Source: an uncultured SAR86 cluster bacterium (GTDB taxonomy: Bacteria > Pseudomonadota > Gammaproteobacteria > Magnimaribacterales > D2472). Taken from it: a stretch of DNA of 64,000 nucleotides. Made by a program: the position numbers and the translations under genes. This document shows, one piece after another, positions 1 through 8,809 of the stretch. The stretch covers positions 48,837 through 112,836 of the forward strand of contig CACKEY010000005.1 in NCBI GenBank assembly GCA_902599315.1, given 5' to 3'. Within the stretch, counting starts at the first letter, position 1, and each line of letters starts with the position of its first letter. A model generated the notes under the pieces. The model was given only the letters and a program-made list of their open reading frames with translations, did no database searches and was not told the origin of the DNA.

Positions 1-1
1 T

Positions 2-361
2 GTTGATATGCCCCCTGGTACCGGAGATGCATATTTAACTGTTGCTTCTGACATAGAACTTGATTACGCAATACTGATAACCACAATGAGCAAGCTTGCA
101 GTTCACGATACTAAAAAGTCAAAAACTATGTTTGATAGACTAAAAATTCCTGTGTTAGGAATCATAGATAATATGTCATATTCAATTTGTCCAAACACTC
201 ATGAGCACATAAATGATTTTATGTTGGTCAATCTGGAGCAAGAAATTGGCTGCGATCTCTTAGGTTCTATTCCTAGGCATAAAGATTTAACAGATTTTAA
301 TTCAAGTAAAAAAAATAATTTGCTTGAACCAATTTATAATAAATTGAAGAAATTATCATGA
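2..361 (+). CDS. mrp: Mrp/ApbC-type P-loop ATPase, C-terminal part (5' end outside window)
   Basis: The reading frame is open from the left edge, so only the C-terminal ~119 residues are present. The first residues, VDMPPGTGD, are the Walker B/switch signature of Mrp/ApbC (NBP35-like) iron-sulfur carrier ATPases of the cytoplasm. The following ILITT and VLGIIDNMSY segments also fit the family. Mrp proteins normally have a CxxC pair after NMSY that binds the bridging Fe-S cluster. Here the segment reads ICPNTHEH (codons at 188-199), so the second Cys is Thr, and the tail is shorter than in E. coli Mrp. The stop overlaps the mlaA start (ATGA), suggesting translational coupling. Family assignment is firm; the Fe-S carrier function is less certain because of the missing Cys. 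Confidence 0.85.
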   Translation, partial: VDMPPGTGDAYLTVASDIELDYAILITTMSKLAVHDTKKSKTMFDRLKIPVLGIIDNMSYSICPNTHEHINDFMLVNLEQEIGCDLLGSIPRHKDLTDFNSSKKNNLLEPIYNKLKKLS

Positions 362-1065
362 ACTTTCAAAGATTTTTATATTTTTCAGTCGCGTTGGTTT
401 TTTTTAGTTTGAATATTTCAGCAACTCAAGATCCATTCGAGGATTTAAATCGGAAGATTTGGGCTTTTAATGAATCTTTGGATGATAACTTTGCCAAACC
501 AACAGCAGAAATTTATACAAACATAACACCTGATTTTATTGAAATCGGAATAACAAATTTCTTTAGAAACATTAATGAGCTTGATAATACTGCAAATCAG
601 TTACTGCAAGGCAAACCAATGTATGCAATGAACGATTTTGCACGTTTCGTTATTAATACTTCGGTTGGAGTATTGGGTTTTATTGATGTGGCATCAAAAA
701 TGGGCTTAGAGAGACACGATGAGGATTTTGGCCAAACATTGGGATCTTGGGGAGTTAGTAAAGGACCGTTTTTAATGATACCCCTTTATGGACCATCTAC
801 ACCTAGAAGCCTTGCAGGGAGAAGTGTTAGCTCTGTCTTATCAGGTACTTTTGCCATTGAAGAAACAGATGTCAGAATAGGGGTCACGGCCCTTGATGCA
901 TTAGAAACTAGGGCTAGGTATTTAGAAGTGGAAACACTGATTGTAGGTGATCGATACTCGTTTATAAGAGACTCTTACATGCAATATTTAGATTTTGAGT
1001 CTAGCGATGGAGAGGATCAATCAGATGATTTTGTTGATGATATGGATGATTTTTTATTAGATTGA
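358..1065 (+). CDS. mlaA: MlaA/VacJ-family outer-membrane lipid asymmetry protein without a lipobox
   Basis: This 235-residue protein belongs to the MlaA (VacJ) family, which removes mislocalised phospholipids from the outer leaflet of the outer membrane and passes them to MlaC. Residues 1-22 form a signal peptide with a hydrophobic core ending in NISA. The mature part begins with DPFEDLNRKIWAFNESLD, the family hallmark. It continues with the RNINELDNTANQLLQGK and FARFVINTSVGVLGFIDVA segments, DFGQTLGSWG, and GPFLMIPLYGPSTPR. E. coli MlaA is a lipoprotein, but no Cys occurs in this signal region, so a signal peptidase I cleavage near residue 22 is expected. The C-terminus is acidic. It overlaps mrp by four bases and converges on dusA with a 2-bp gap. 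No other mla genes are in the window. Confidence 0.88.
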   Translation: MNFQRFLYFSVALVFFSLNISATQDPFEDLNRKIWAFNESLDDNFAKPTAEIYTNITPDFIEIGITNFFRNINELDNTANQLLQGKPMYAMNDFARFVINTSVGVLGFIDVASKMGLERHDEDFGQTLGSWGVSKGPFLMIPLYGPSTPRSLAGRSVSSVLSGTFAIEETDVRIGVTALDALETRARYLEVETLIVGDRYSFIRDSYMQYLDFESSDGEDQSDDFVDDMDDFLLD

Positions 1066-1067
1066 AC

Positions 1068-2030
1068 TCAAACCATAGAAATTAATTCATCTTTTGTAAT
1101 CTCTAAATTTTTTTCTTGGATAGTTTTAAGAATCAGTGTTCTAAATGATTTAGCATTCTTTAATCCTCTATTTAAACCAAAAATGTGCTTTAGTGTCCTT
1201 GAATATGGCTGACCTTTATTAGCTTGAGCTAAGCAGTAATCTAGATATTGACTAAGGATCATTTTTCTATCCTTTCCCATGTCAGAATCATTGAATATCC
1301 TAGAATCAACATTGCTTACAATCATTGGATTGTCATATGGGCTTCTACCAAGCATAACTCCGTCAACTTTTTTTAAATGCTGAATCGACTCATCGACATC
1401 TTTAATTCCTCCATTTATTACAATTTCAAGTTCAGGAAATTCATTAACAAGCTGATAAACATTTTCATATTTTAAAGGAGGAATCTGCCTATTTTGTCTT
1501 GGTGTTAAGCCCTTTAAGATTGCAACTCTTGCATGAACTATTAGTGTTTTAAGTTTTGGATTTATAATTTTTGAAACAAAATTATTTAAAAAATCAATAT
1601 CGTCTTTCTCATTCACTCCGATTCTGCATTTTACTGATATTGGAATTGATACAACTTCTTGCATTGCTTTTATACAATCATTTACAAGTTCTGGATCTTC
1701 CATAAGGCACGCTCCAAAGGAACCTTTTTGCACTCTCTCAGATGGGCAACCAACATTTAAATTTATTTCATCATAACCAAGATTTGAGCAGATTTTTGCA
1801 CATTCAGCTAAATCACATGGATCAGAGCCGCCTAATTGCACTGCAACTGGATGTTCAATTTCACTATTAAAGTTCAATTGGTCAAAACATTTACCATGAA
1901 TAATAGCTCCAGTTGTAACCATTTCTGTATAAAGAAAGGATCTTTTTGTAATTAATCTAAATAAATATCGATCATGTATGTCGGTGCATTGCATCATTGG
2001 AGCAATGCAAAACCTATGATTTGATGACAT
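1068..2030 (-). CDS. dusA: tRNA-dihydrouridine(20/20a) synthase DusA
   Basis: FMN-dependent enzyme that reduces uridine to dihydrouridine in the tRNA D-loop. At 320 residues it matches the DusA branch. It opens with FCIAPMMQCTDIHDRYLFR, followed by the PVAVQLGGSDP flavin-binding segment. LNVGCPSERVQKGSFGACLM contains the catalytic Cys at residue 95. The C-terminal half has the KCRIG, HAR and GGI phosphate-binding elements and the tRNA-binding helical domain starting near GLNRG. It lies four bases downstream of nhaB on the same strand, so the two probably share a transcript. Its 3' end meets mlaA with only 2 bp between stops and no terminator. Confidence 0.95.
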   Translation of the reverse strand: MSSNHRFCIAPMMQCTDIHDRYLFRLITKRSFLYTEMVTTGAIIHGKCFDQLNFNSEIEHPVAVQLGGSDPCDLAECAKICSNLGYDEINLNVGCPSERVQKGSFGACLMEDPELVNDCIKAMQEVVSIPISVKCRIGVNEKDDIDFLNNFVSKIINPKLKTLIVHARVAILKGLTPRQNRQIPPLKYENVYQLVNEFPELEIVINGGIKDVDESIQHLKKVDGVMLGRSPYDNPMIVSNVDSRIFNDSDMGKDRKMILSQYLDYCLAQANKGQPYSRTLKHIFGLNRGLKNAKSFRTLILKTIQEKNLEITKDELISMV

Positions 2031-2034
2031 TAAC

Positions 2035-3546
2035 TTATAAGAAAGTAATAACTGCTATAAACCCAACAATACTAAGCACAATGGTGTAAGGCAAAGCCAT
2101 TATTACCATTCTCATATAAGAGAGATTGATAAGTGGTGCCAATGAAGACGTCAGTAGAAACAAAAATGCAGCTTGCCCATTAGGTGTTGCAATACTAGGA
2201 ATATTTGTTCCAGTATTAATTGCAATTGCTAATTTATCAAATTGAGCTCGAGAGATAATATTCATATCTAATGCATCTTTAATTTCATTTATGTAAATCG
2301 TAGCAACAAATACGTTATCGCTGATAGCTGAAAGTACTCCATTTGCTACAAAGAAAATTGGCGCTTGACTACTAGTTTCTTGCGCTAAGACATAAGAAAT
2401 TATTGGCGTGAATAATTCTTGATCAGCTATAACACTAACAACTCCAAAAAATACAACTAATAATGCTGTAAAAGGGAGCGCTTCTTTAAAAGCATCACCT
2501 AGATCATGCTCGTGTGTAATTCCTTTAAATGAAGTTAATAGTATTATCACCCCTAAACCAATAATTCCAACCGCAGCTAAGTGAAGAGCAAGCGCTATGA
2601 TTAAAAATATACCAACCAACATTTCTACATATAATTCCATGTTGGATAACTCGGTTCTTTGAGAAATTTCATAATCGTTATAATCATGAAATATATTTTT
2701 AATCTTTTCTGGTAGTTGGTTTCCAAAACCACATAAATGTAGCTTTTCAATTCCATAACAAGTGATCATTCCTGCTATAAATACAGGAACTGTTATTGGA
2801 GACATCTTGACCATAAATTCAATGAATTCCCAGCCAGCAACGTTTGCAATCAATAAATTTTGTGGCTCGCCAACAATAGTACATACTCCTCCCAAAGCAG
2901 TTCCAACAACACCATGCATAATCAGGTCTCTCAAAAAAGCTTTAAAATTTTCTAAATCTTCTATTCCAGTTGATGACAACAAAGAGTTGTCGTAATAATC
3001 GTGTTCACCAGATGAAAACTCTTTTCCTGCGCTAGCAAGGTGAAAGATTCTATAAAAACCTACAGCAACAGCAATTAAAACTGCTGTTACAGTTAAAGCA
3101 TCTAGAAAAGCTGATAAAAAAGCTGATACAAAACAAAACATCAAAGAAAGCTTTATCTTTGATTGAATTGTAAGAAGTAATTTTGTAAAAATCGTCAGCA
3201 TCAAATTTTTCATAAAGTAGATGCCAGCTACCATAAAAACTAATAATAAAATTACTTCAAGATTATGTTCAATTTCATATAACAATGTGTAAGGAGTAGT
3301 TAGTCCTAAAAAAAGTGCTTGAATTGTAATTAACCCGCCCGGTTGAAGTGGGTAACACTTAAGCGCTAGAGCAAGCGTGAAAATGAATTCTAATAGAATC
3401 ATCCAGCCCACTATGAACGTTGCTTTTATTCCTAAAGAACTCAATACAAATAAAGTAATAGGATTAATTATTAAAAAAGCTATGATGGTATTCTTATACC
3501 AATCAGGCGAGTCACCTAGGAACATTTTGTATAAATTATTAACCAT
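2035..3546 (-). CDS. nhaB: Na+/H+ antiporter NhaB
   Basis: Integral inner-membrane antiporter of the NhaB family (503 residues, close to the 513 of E. coli) that expels Na+ in exchange for protons. The N-terminus contains the family sequence [21 protein letters not shown], followed by about a dozen hydrophobic segments. The internal [10 protein letters not shown] motif and the late [13 protein letters not shown] and [24 protein letters not shown] segments are typical of NhaB and related ion transporters. A Na+ exporter fits the other Na+-cycling genes in the window (AGCS and SSS symporters, NQR). It starts only 18 bp from the divergent nudC start, so its promoter must overlap nudC sequence. 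It is followed after four bases by dusA. Confidence 0.95.
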   Translation of the reverse strand: MVNNLYKMFLGDSPDWYKNTIIAFLIINPITLFVLSSLGIKATFIVGWMILLEFIFTLALALKCYPLQPGGLITIQALFLGLTTPYTLLYEIEHNLEVILLLVFMVAGIYFMKNLMLTIFTKLLLTIQSKIKLSLMFCFVSAFLSAFLDALTVTAVLIAVAVGFYRIFHLASAGKEFSSGEHDYYDNSLLSSTGIEDLENFKAFLRDLIMHGVVGTALGGVCTIVGEPQNLLIANVAGWEFIEFMVKMSPITVPVFIAGMITCYGIEKLHLCGFGNQLPEKIKNIFHDYNDYEISQRTELSNMELYVEMLVGIFLIIALALHLAAVGIIGLGVIILLTSFKGITHEHDLGDAFKEALPFTALLVVFFGVVSVIADQELFTPIISYVLAQETSSQAPIFFVANGVLSAISDNVFVATIYINEIKDALDMNIISRAQFDKLAIAINTGTNIPSIATPNGQAAFLFLLTSSLAPLINLSYMRMVIMALPYTIVLSIVGFIAVITFL

Positions 3547-3564
3547 CTTTAAAATCCTTAATAT

Positions 3565-4392
3565 ATGGAATTAATTAGAACACTTCATAAACAAATAAAT
3601 GAAGATGCTAATCTTATTATATTTTGTGAAAACAAAATTTTATATGATCAGAAAGAAAATTCTTTTATTTTTAAATTAAATGATTTAAATTCAAAATTAG
3701 TAAATGGTCCTTATCTAGCGATAGCAGAATCAAAAGGGCATTATTTTTATTCATTAGATATTAGCTCAAGTGAAGAAATTTTGGGGATTTTTATGGACCC
3801 TGAAACAACTAACTTTATTGATTTGATCAACATAATAGCTTTCCTTGATTCTAAAAATTTTTTATTAGCTTCAAGAGCTTCAATATTAAATAATTGGAAC
3901 TTAAATAATTCCTTTTGCAGTTATTGTGGAAAAATTAACAAATTTGATCTCAAGGAGGGAGCTTTTAGATGTGATTGTAAAAAATTATTGAACTATCCTA
4001 TAATTTCGCCTTGCATCATAACGTTAATCCATAATGATGAAAGAATTTTGCTAGGCAGAAGCAAATTTTTTCCACCTAATATGTATAGTACCTTAGCAGG
4101 TTTTATTGAAGCTGGGGAAAACGCAGAGCAAGCACTAAAAAGAGAAGTAGCTGAGGAAGTTAATATCAAGGTTTCCTCTATTGAGTATCATTCCTCTCAA
4201 TCATGGCCATTTCCATCTCAACTAATGCTGGGCTATAAATGTAAATATAAAAGCGGAGAAATCATTCTTAATGATAATGAATTAGAGGATGCTAAATGGT
4301 TCAATATTAGCGATTTACCTAATATCCCACCTAAGACTTCAATTTCTGGAAAACTTATTCACTCTTATATCGAGGATCATTTAAAGCTCTAG
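3565..4392 (+). CDS. nudC: NudC: NADH pyrophosphatase / NAD-cap RNA hydrolase
   Basis: Nudix hydrolase of 275 residues that splits NAD(H) into NMN(H) and AMP and, in E. coli, removes NAD caps from RNA 5' ends. It has a zinc ribbon with Cys118, Cys121, Cys136 and Cys138. The second pair is CxC rather than the usual CxxC. A complete Nudix box begins at Gly179 ([20 protein letters not shown]). [11 protein letters not shown] at residues 211-221 is the NudC-specific variant of SQPWPFPxS. The N-terminal ~110 residues form the divergent NudC N-domain. No Shine-Dalgarno is evident in the 18-bp gap to nhaB. The 3' end overlaps the 3' end of rne on the other strand by 38 bp, so the last NudC residues are dual coding. 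Confidence 0.93.
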   Translation: MELIRTLHKQINEDANLIIFCENKILYDQKENSFIFKLNDLNSKLVNGPYLAIAESKGHYFYSLDISSSEEILGIFMDPETTNFIDLINIIAFLDSKNFLLASRASILNNWNLNNSFCSYCGKINKFDLKEGAFRCDCKKLLNYPIISPCIITLIHNDERILLGRSKFFPPNMYSTLAGFIEAGENAEQALKREVAEEVNIKVSSIEYHSSQSWPFPSQLMLGYKCKYKSGEIILNDNELEDAKWFNISDLPNIPPKTSISGKLIHSYIEDHLKL

Positions 4393-6415
4393 TTGGCTTA
4401 ATAGATGTCTTAGGAGCTGGTGATGGTATAGAAGCTGAAAGTAATGACGTGGATGGATCTGGTGCTGAAGGAGCAGAAGATTTCTTATCTAATTTATTTC
4501 CATCAATCTCCTTAGTATTAATATTGTCTTTCTTAGGTTTTTCATGATCATTAATATTTTGCTGTGATTTCTTTGGAGGTATTACTATTGGTTTTGAAGG
4601 TTTTTTATTACTTCCTTGTTTTTGATTTAGATTTTTGCCTTTTGCTCGATTGGGATTAGATCTAGAATTTCTATTATTCTGATTATTTTGATTTCTATTT
4701 TTATTATTTTTGGATTGACCTTTTTTGAACTTTCTTGATTTTTGATTTTTATTAATCTTTTTCTTTTTAGGCTTATAACTGCCAAAGAAAATAGATAGGG
4801 TAAGAATAGACTTGATAAAAGCAAAAAATCCATTTTTAGTTTTTGGCATTCGAGGAGGGACAGATACTTTGACTAATGGCTTTAGAGGTCTTTTAGATGA
4901 ATTAGAATCTCGCCAATCCATTGACGGTTCTGGACTATCTGGAGTCATGTCATATGAAAATGATTTTTTACCAGCGGCAGCTTTAACTCTCGCTACTTTG
5001 TAATAAGGTCTAGATTTATATGGATCAGCAATTATCAAGATATCTACTTGATAGGTATTTTCAATAGCAATGATATCTCTTCTTTTTTCATTTAATAAAT
5101 AACTTGAAACATCTGCTGGAACGTAAACATGTATTTCACCAGTATTCTCTTTTGCAGCATCTTCACTGATTATTCTCAGTATTGATTGACCTAGAGAGCG
5201 TGTTCCTCGGACTTGAACATGTTGAATATCATAAGTTTCTTCTAAAGATGGTCTCAGCCTTTGTCTTGATAGCTCTAATAGACCAAATCTTGATATACCA
5301 GCAATCTGAATTCTTGCTCTATCGGCTTGAACAGCTGATCTGAATATATTTTCAACTTTTTGTTGATGTTTCTCATCTTGCATATCAATAAAATCAATAA
5401 CTATCAAGCCACCTAAATCTCTTAGTCTTAATTGTCTTGCAACCTCCTTAGCCGCCTCCATATTTGTTGCAAAAGCTGTTGACTCTATATCTTTTCCCTT
5501 TGTCGAACGTGCTGAATTCACATCAATAGATACCATAGCCTCAGTAGGATCTATAACAATAGATCCACCAGATGGTAAAGATATTTCTCGTTGAAAAGCT
5601 AATTCAATTTGACTTTCTATTTGATATCTATTGAACAATGGTATTTCTTCATTGTAATAAATAACTTTTTCTGCATGATCCGGTATAACTGATTTTGCAA
5701 AATCTAAGGCTTCGGCATGCACTGACTTATCGTCGATAAGAATTTCTTGTATATCATCTCTAAAATAATCTCTGAATACTCTCAAAATTAACTTATCATC
5801 CTTGTAAATTAAGCTTGGGCTTGGTGCATCAGCAACAGAAGACTTAATTTGCTCCCACAAATTCATTAAATAGTCTAAATCCCATTTTAACTCTTCAGTA
5901 GATCTTCCAAGTCCCGCTGTTCTGACAATAACACTCATACCATCAGGGATTTGCAAAGCATTTAAAGCATTTTTAATCTCATCTCTTTCTTCGCCTGAGA
6001 TTCTTCTAGAGACACCCCCAGATTTTTCAGAATTTGGGATCAAAACTATAAATCGTCCTGCAAGTGAAATTTGGTTTGATAGAGCTGCGCCTTTAGTGCC
6101 CCTTTCTTCTTTTAAAACTTGTATAAGAATCTCATCACCTTCTTTGAGAGTGCATTTTCTTTTTCCTTCAGAGTCTTTTTCAAAAAACTCATTTGATAAT
6201 TCTTTTAATGGAAGGAATCCATGTCTTTCACTTCCAAAATTAACAAAAGCAGCATCTAGGCTTGTTTCAACTCTAGAAACACTAGCTTTAAATATGCTGC
6301 CTTTATATAGCGATTGATTGTTAAATTCATTGTCAAGGTCAAAGAGTTTTGCTCCGTCAACTAATGCAACACGCAGTTCATCTGAATATGAACAATTAAT
6401 TAGAATTCTTTTCAT
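4355..6415 (-). CDS. rne: Ribonuclease E (short form, no Zn-link cysteines)
   Basis: Endoribonuclease that initiates mRNA decay and matures rRNA and tRNA, normally the scaffold of the degradosome. The N-terminus (MKRILINCSYSDELRVALVDG) is followed by an S1 domain, the 5' sensor and the DNase I-like core. That core has the Mg-binding acidic residues in SIDVNSARSTKG and GGLIVIDFIDM. The region that should hold the CPRC Zn-link (~residues 392-408) reads HVQVRGTRSLGQS and has no cysteine. The C-terminal ~200 residues are a low-complexity tail rich in Lys, Asn, Arg and Gln, likely RNA-binding, ending in [13 protein letters not shown] is a known PNPase-binding short motif in Pseudomonas RNase E. 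At 686 residues it is far shorter than E. coli's 1061. RNase G is unlikely because of the length and the N-terminus. A good SD (GGAG) lies 6 bases before the ATG. Confidence 0.93.
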   Translation of the reverse strand: MKRILINCSYSDELRVALVDGAKLFDLDNEFNNQSLYKGSIFKASVSRVETSLDAAFVNFGSERHGFLPLKELSNEFFEKDSEGKRKCTLKEGDEILIQVLKEERGTKGAALSNQISLAGRFIVLIPNSEKSGGVSRRISGEERDEIKNALNALQIPDGMSVIVRTAGLGRSTEELKWDLDYLMNLWEQIKSSVADAPSPSLIYKDDKLILRVFRDYFRDDIQEILIDDKSVHAEALDFAKSVIPDHAEKVIYYNEEIPLFNRYQIESQIELAFQREISLPSGGSIVIDPTEAMVSIDVNSARSTKGKDIESTAFATNMEAAKEVARQLRLRDLGGLIVIDFIDMQDEKHQQKVENIFRSAVQADRARIQIAGISRFGLLELSRQRLRPSLEETYDIQHVQVRGTRSLGQSILRIISEDAAKENTGEIHVYVPADVSSYLLNEKRRDIIAIENTYQVDILIIADPYKSRPYYKVARVKAAAGKKSFSYDMTPDSPEPSMDWRDSNSSKRPLKPLVKVSVPPRMPKTKNGFFAFIKSILTLSIFFGSYKPKKKKINKNQKSRKFKKGQSKNNKNRNQNNQNNRNSRSNPNRAKGKNLNQKQGSNKKPSKPIVIPPKKSQQNINDHEKPKKDNINTKEIDGNKLDKKSSAPSAPDPSTSLLSASIPSPAPKTSIKPTRALNDPRYKSE

Positions 6416-6679
6416 TTTTTTTCTCCGATACAGAGAAAGCGAATAGCGCTAATGCTTATTGAGTTATCAGAGTCTTATCCCGTGGAGCTCTTTAAACTGG
6501 CTTCACCTATGTTTGTGAAGATTTTAAAACTTGTCTTATTCTTCAAGCACCCTTGTGCTTTGCTAACTTTCTCTAAGCTGCCTTACAGCTATTTAAATTA
6601 ATATTTAATGATTCTTTTCAATAAATTTTCACTAGTAACTTTTTGTATATAAACTAGTACTTTTCGATATTCTACATCA
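6416..6679 (-). promoter_or_regulatory. rne leader and rne/rluC divergent promoter region with several hairpins
   Basis: This 264-bp spacer separates rne (minus) from rluC (plus). Read on the rne strand it holds inverted repeats at 6576-6590 (AGCTG/CAGCT), 6545-6560 (AAGCAC/GTGCTT) and 6501-6520 (CTTCAC/GTGAAG). A fourth repeat at 6420-6438 (TTTCTC/GAGAAA) includes part of the GGAG Shine-Dalgarno of rne. The first two loops both contain AAGG. In E. coli the rne 5' UTR is long and structured and mediates autoregulation by RNase E. The same role is inferred here from position and structure, not from sequence similarity. Promoters for both genes should lie in the AT-rich half, around 6590-6665. 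Confidence 0.5.
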
Positions 6680-7621
6680 ATGAGTGATAAAAACCTAAAA
6701 ATTGGCAATGATCATGTTGGAAGACGCATTGATAACTTTCTAATAAACTTTTTTAGGGATTTACCTAAATCAAAAATATACAGCATGCTAAGAAAAGGGG
6801 AGATTAGAGTAAATTCTGGTCGGATTAAACCTTTATATAAGTTAAAGATCAATGATGAAATAAGAATACCACCATATTTAATTGATTTTAAAAATAAAGA
6901 ACCTAGTATAAAGATTCCACACTCTAGAATTCAAGAATTTATAAAATCAATTATTTATCAAAATGATGACTATATTTTAGTTAATAAAGATTCTGAACTA
7001 AGTGTTCATTCTGGAACAAAAAATCAATTTGGTCTCATAGATATTGCCAGAGCTAATTTTCCATTACTAGATATTGATCTTTGTCATCGAATTGATAAAT
7101 CTACTTCTGGATGTGTTTTGATTGCAAAAAATAAATTATTTTTAAGACATTTTAATAAACAGCTTAAGTCTAATAAAGTAGAGAAAAAGTATGAAGCTAT
7201 TTTATTTGGCGTTCTCGATAAAGATGTAATGGTAAAATCAAAAATTGATACTTCGACAAAAGAGCATAATCATAAAGTTTCCGAATCAAAGGATGGTAAG
7301 GAAGCAATATCAACGTTTAAAATTTTAAAAAAATTTACATCATTTACTTATGTTGAGGTTCATATAAGTACTGGCAGAATGCATCAGATTAGGGTTCAGA
7401 GCTCAAATCTCAACCACCCAATAGTAAATGATAAAAAATATGGTTTATTTGATTTAAATAAATTTATATTCTCCAAGACATCAATTAGTCGTCTTGCTCT
7501 GCATGCTGCGTCAATTTCCTTTAAAGATATAAATAATCAAGTTGTTTGCTATGAAGCGCCAAAAAACAATGAATTTGATATACTGCTCAACGAAGTAAGT
7601 GATTTAACTATTAAATCTTAA
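6680..7621 (+). CDS. rluC: 23S rRNA pseudouridine(955/2504/2580) synthase RluC
   Basis: Pseudouridine synthase of 313 residues. An N-terminal S4 RNA-binding domain (GRRIDNFLINFFRDLPKSKIYSMLRKGEIRVN) precedes the RluA-type catalytic domain. The catalytic Asp is residue 139 in HRIDKSTSG. GKEAISTFKIL and the HISTGRMHQIRVQ block are typical of RluC/RluD. The assignment to RluC rather than RluA or RluD rests on the conserved position divergent from rne and upstream of rpmF. It begins just after a pair of ACTAGTA repeats that flank a TATATAA sequence. No strong SD is visible. Target positions are inferred from E. coli. Confidence 0.9.
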   Translation: MSDKNLKIGNDHVGRRIDNFLINFFRDLPKSKIYSMLRKGEIRVNSGRIKPLYKLKINDEIRIPPYLIDFKNKEPSIKIPHSRIQEFIKSIIYQNDDYILVNKDSELSVHSGTKNQFGLIDIARANFPLLDIDLCHRIDKSTSGCVLIAKNKLFLRHFNKQLKSNKVEKKYEAILFGVLDKDVMVKSKIDTSTKEHNHKVSESKDGKEAISTFKILKKFTSFTYVEVHISTGRMHQIRVQSSNLNHPIVNDKKYGLFDLNKFIFSKTSISRLALHAASISFKDINNQVVCYEAPKNNEFDILLNEVSDLTIKS

Positions 7622-7655
7622 TTTAATCTGATAGGATGCTTTTTTTTTAAATATT

Positions 7656-7868
7656 ATGGCAGTACAAAAAAGTAAAAAGACTAGATCAAAACGTGGAATG
7701 ATTCGTTCCCATGATCATCTTAAAAATCTTACATTATCTACTGATCCTGTTTCTGGGGAGAGACATCTTCGCCATCAAATGACCGCAGACGGTTTTTATA
7801 AGGGCAGACTTATCAAAGATTTAAGGAAACCAGTTAAAGAAGAAGAGGATAACTCAACCCAAGACTAA
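7656..7868 (+). CDS. rpmF: 50S ribosomal protein L32
   Basis: A 70-residue basic protein beginning [20 protein letters not shown], the conserved start of bacterial L32. [19 protein letters not shown] corresponds to the C-terminal part, which in many bacteria carries Cys pairs. None are present, as in other gammaproteobacterial L32. It lies between rluC and fabD. In E. coli rpmF is preceded by yceD and followed by plsX-fabH. Neither side is conserved here: fabD starts 2 bases after the rpmF stop. The acidic extension at the end (EEEDNSTQD) is longer than in E. coli L32. Confidence 0.96.
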   Translation: MAVQKSKKTRSKRGMIRSHDHLKNLTLSTDPVSGERHLRHQMTADGFYKGRLIKDLRKPVKEEEDNSTQD

Positions 7869-7870
7869 GA

Positions 7871-8809
7871 ATGTCTTTTTCAGCTTTTTTAGCGTTTCCT
7901 GGTCAAGGTTCCCAACATCAATCTATGCTGTCTAAAGGTGGCATTTTAGATCTTGCTCTTTCAAGTGAATATTCTCATGCTGTGGAGTGCTGCAGTGATT
8001 TAATATCTCATGATGTTTTTAAATTAATTGAGGAGGGACCTGAAGAATTAATAAATAGGACCTCTATCACTCAGCCTATATTGATCCTTTGTTCATATCT
8101 CCATTTCAACAAGTTAGTTAATACGGTTGATATAACGCCAACATATATCGCTGGCCATTCTTTAGGTGAATATTCAGCTTTGGTCGCAGCTAATTCAATT
8201 TCAATTACTGAGGCTTTAAAATTGGTAAGAAAAAGAGGAGAGTTAATGGAGTCAGCGCCCAATGGCTCCATGTCAGCAATAATGGGTCTTGATAATAATG
8301 TTATTGGTGAGATTTGCTTAATTGCATCTCATGGTGATAGTTCTCATGTACAGTGTGCAAATTTAAACTCTCCAAATCAAACCGTCATTTCTGGCCATGA
8401 TGATGCAGTCGTAAGAGCTCAAGATCTTTGTATTGCAAAAGGTGCAAAACGTGCTATAAAACTGAAAGTTAGCATCGCATCTCACAGCAAGCTTATGTTA
8501 TCCGCAGTAGACGAATTTCAAAAAACTCTTGAATCTGTAACATTTAAAATGCCAGACATACATATTATCCATAATGTATCAGTGAATTCATCAACTTCTT
8601 CTGAAGATATTCCGTCTTTACTCGTTTCGCAATTGCACTCACCTGTGAGATGGGTAGAAACATGTAATTTTATCTCTAAATTGAATATACCAATAATTGA
8701 ATGCGGTCCTGGAAAAGTTTTGTCAGGTTTATTTAAAGGAAATAAACTTGAAAACTATTTTTCTGTAACCGATGAAGAATTTTATGAGAAAATTAATAAT
8801 TATGGATAA
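7871..8809 (+). CDS. fabD: Malonyl-CoA:ACP transacylase FabD
   Basis: Cytoplasmic enzyme of type II fatty-acid synthesis that loads malonate onto acyl carrier protein. At 312 residues it is close to E. coli FabD (309). It has the FPGQGSQ motif at residues 9-15, the nucleophilic Ser97 in GHSLGEYSAL, and the catalytic His205 in SIASHSKLM. The start is two bases after the rpmF stop and the end overlaps fabG by eight bases. This places rpmF, fabD and fabG in one transcript. plsX and fabH, which sit between rpmF and fabD in E. coli, are absent here. Confidence 0.96.
   Translation: MSFSAFLAFPGQGSQHQSMLSKGGILDLALSSEYSHAVECCSDLISHDVFKLIEEGPEELINRTSITQPILILCSYLHFNKLVNTVDITPTYIAGHSLGEYSALVAANSISITEALKLVRKRGELMESAPNGSMSAIMGLDNNVIGEICLIASHGDSSHVQCANLNSPNQTVISGHDDAVVRAQDLCIAKGAKRAIKLKVSIASHSKLMLSAVDEFQKTLESVTFKMPDIHIIHNVSVNSSTSSEDIPSLLVSQLHSPVRWVETCNFISKLNIPIIECGPGKVLSGLFKGNKLENYFSVTDEEFYEKINNYG

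Noticed and set aside
8772..8801. Upstream ATG as the fabG start
   Set aside because: It would add ten residues not found in FabG and lengthen the overlap with fabD; the ATG at 8802 gives the family N-terminus.
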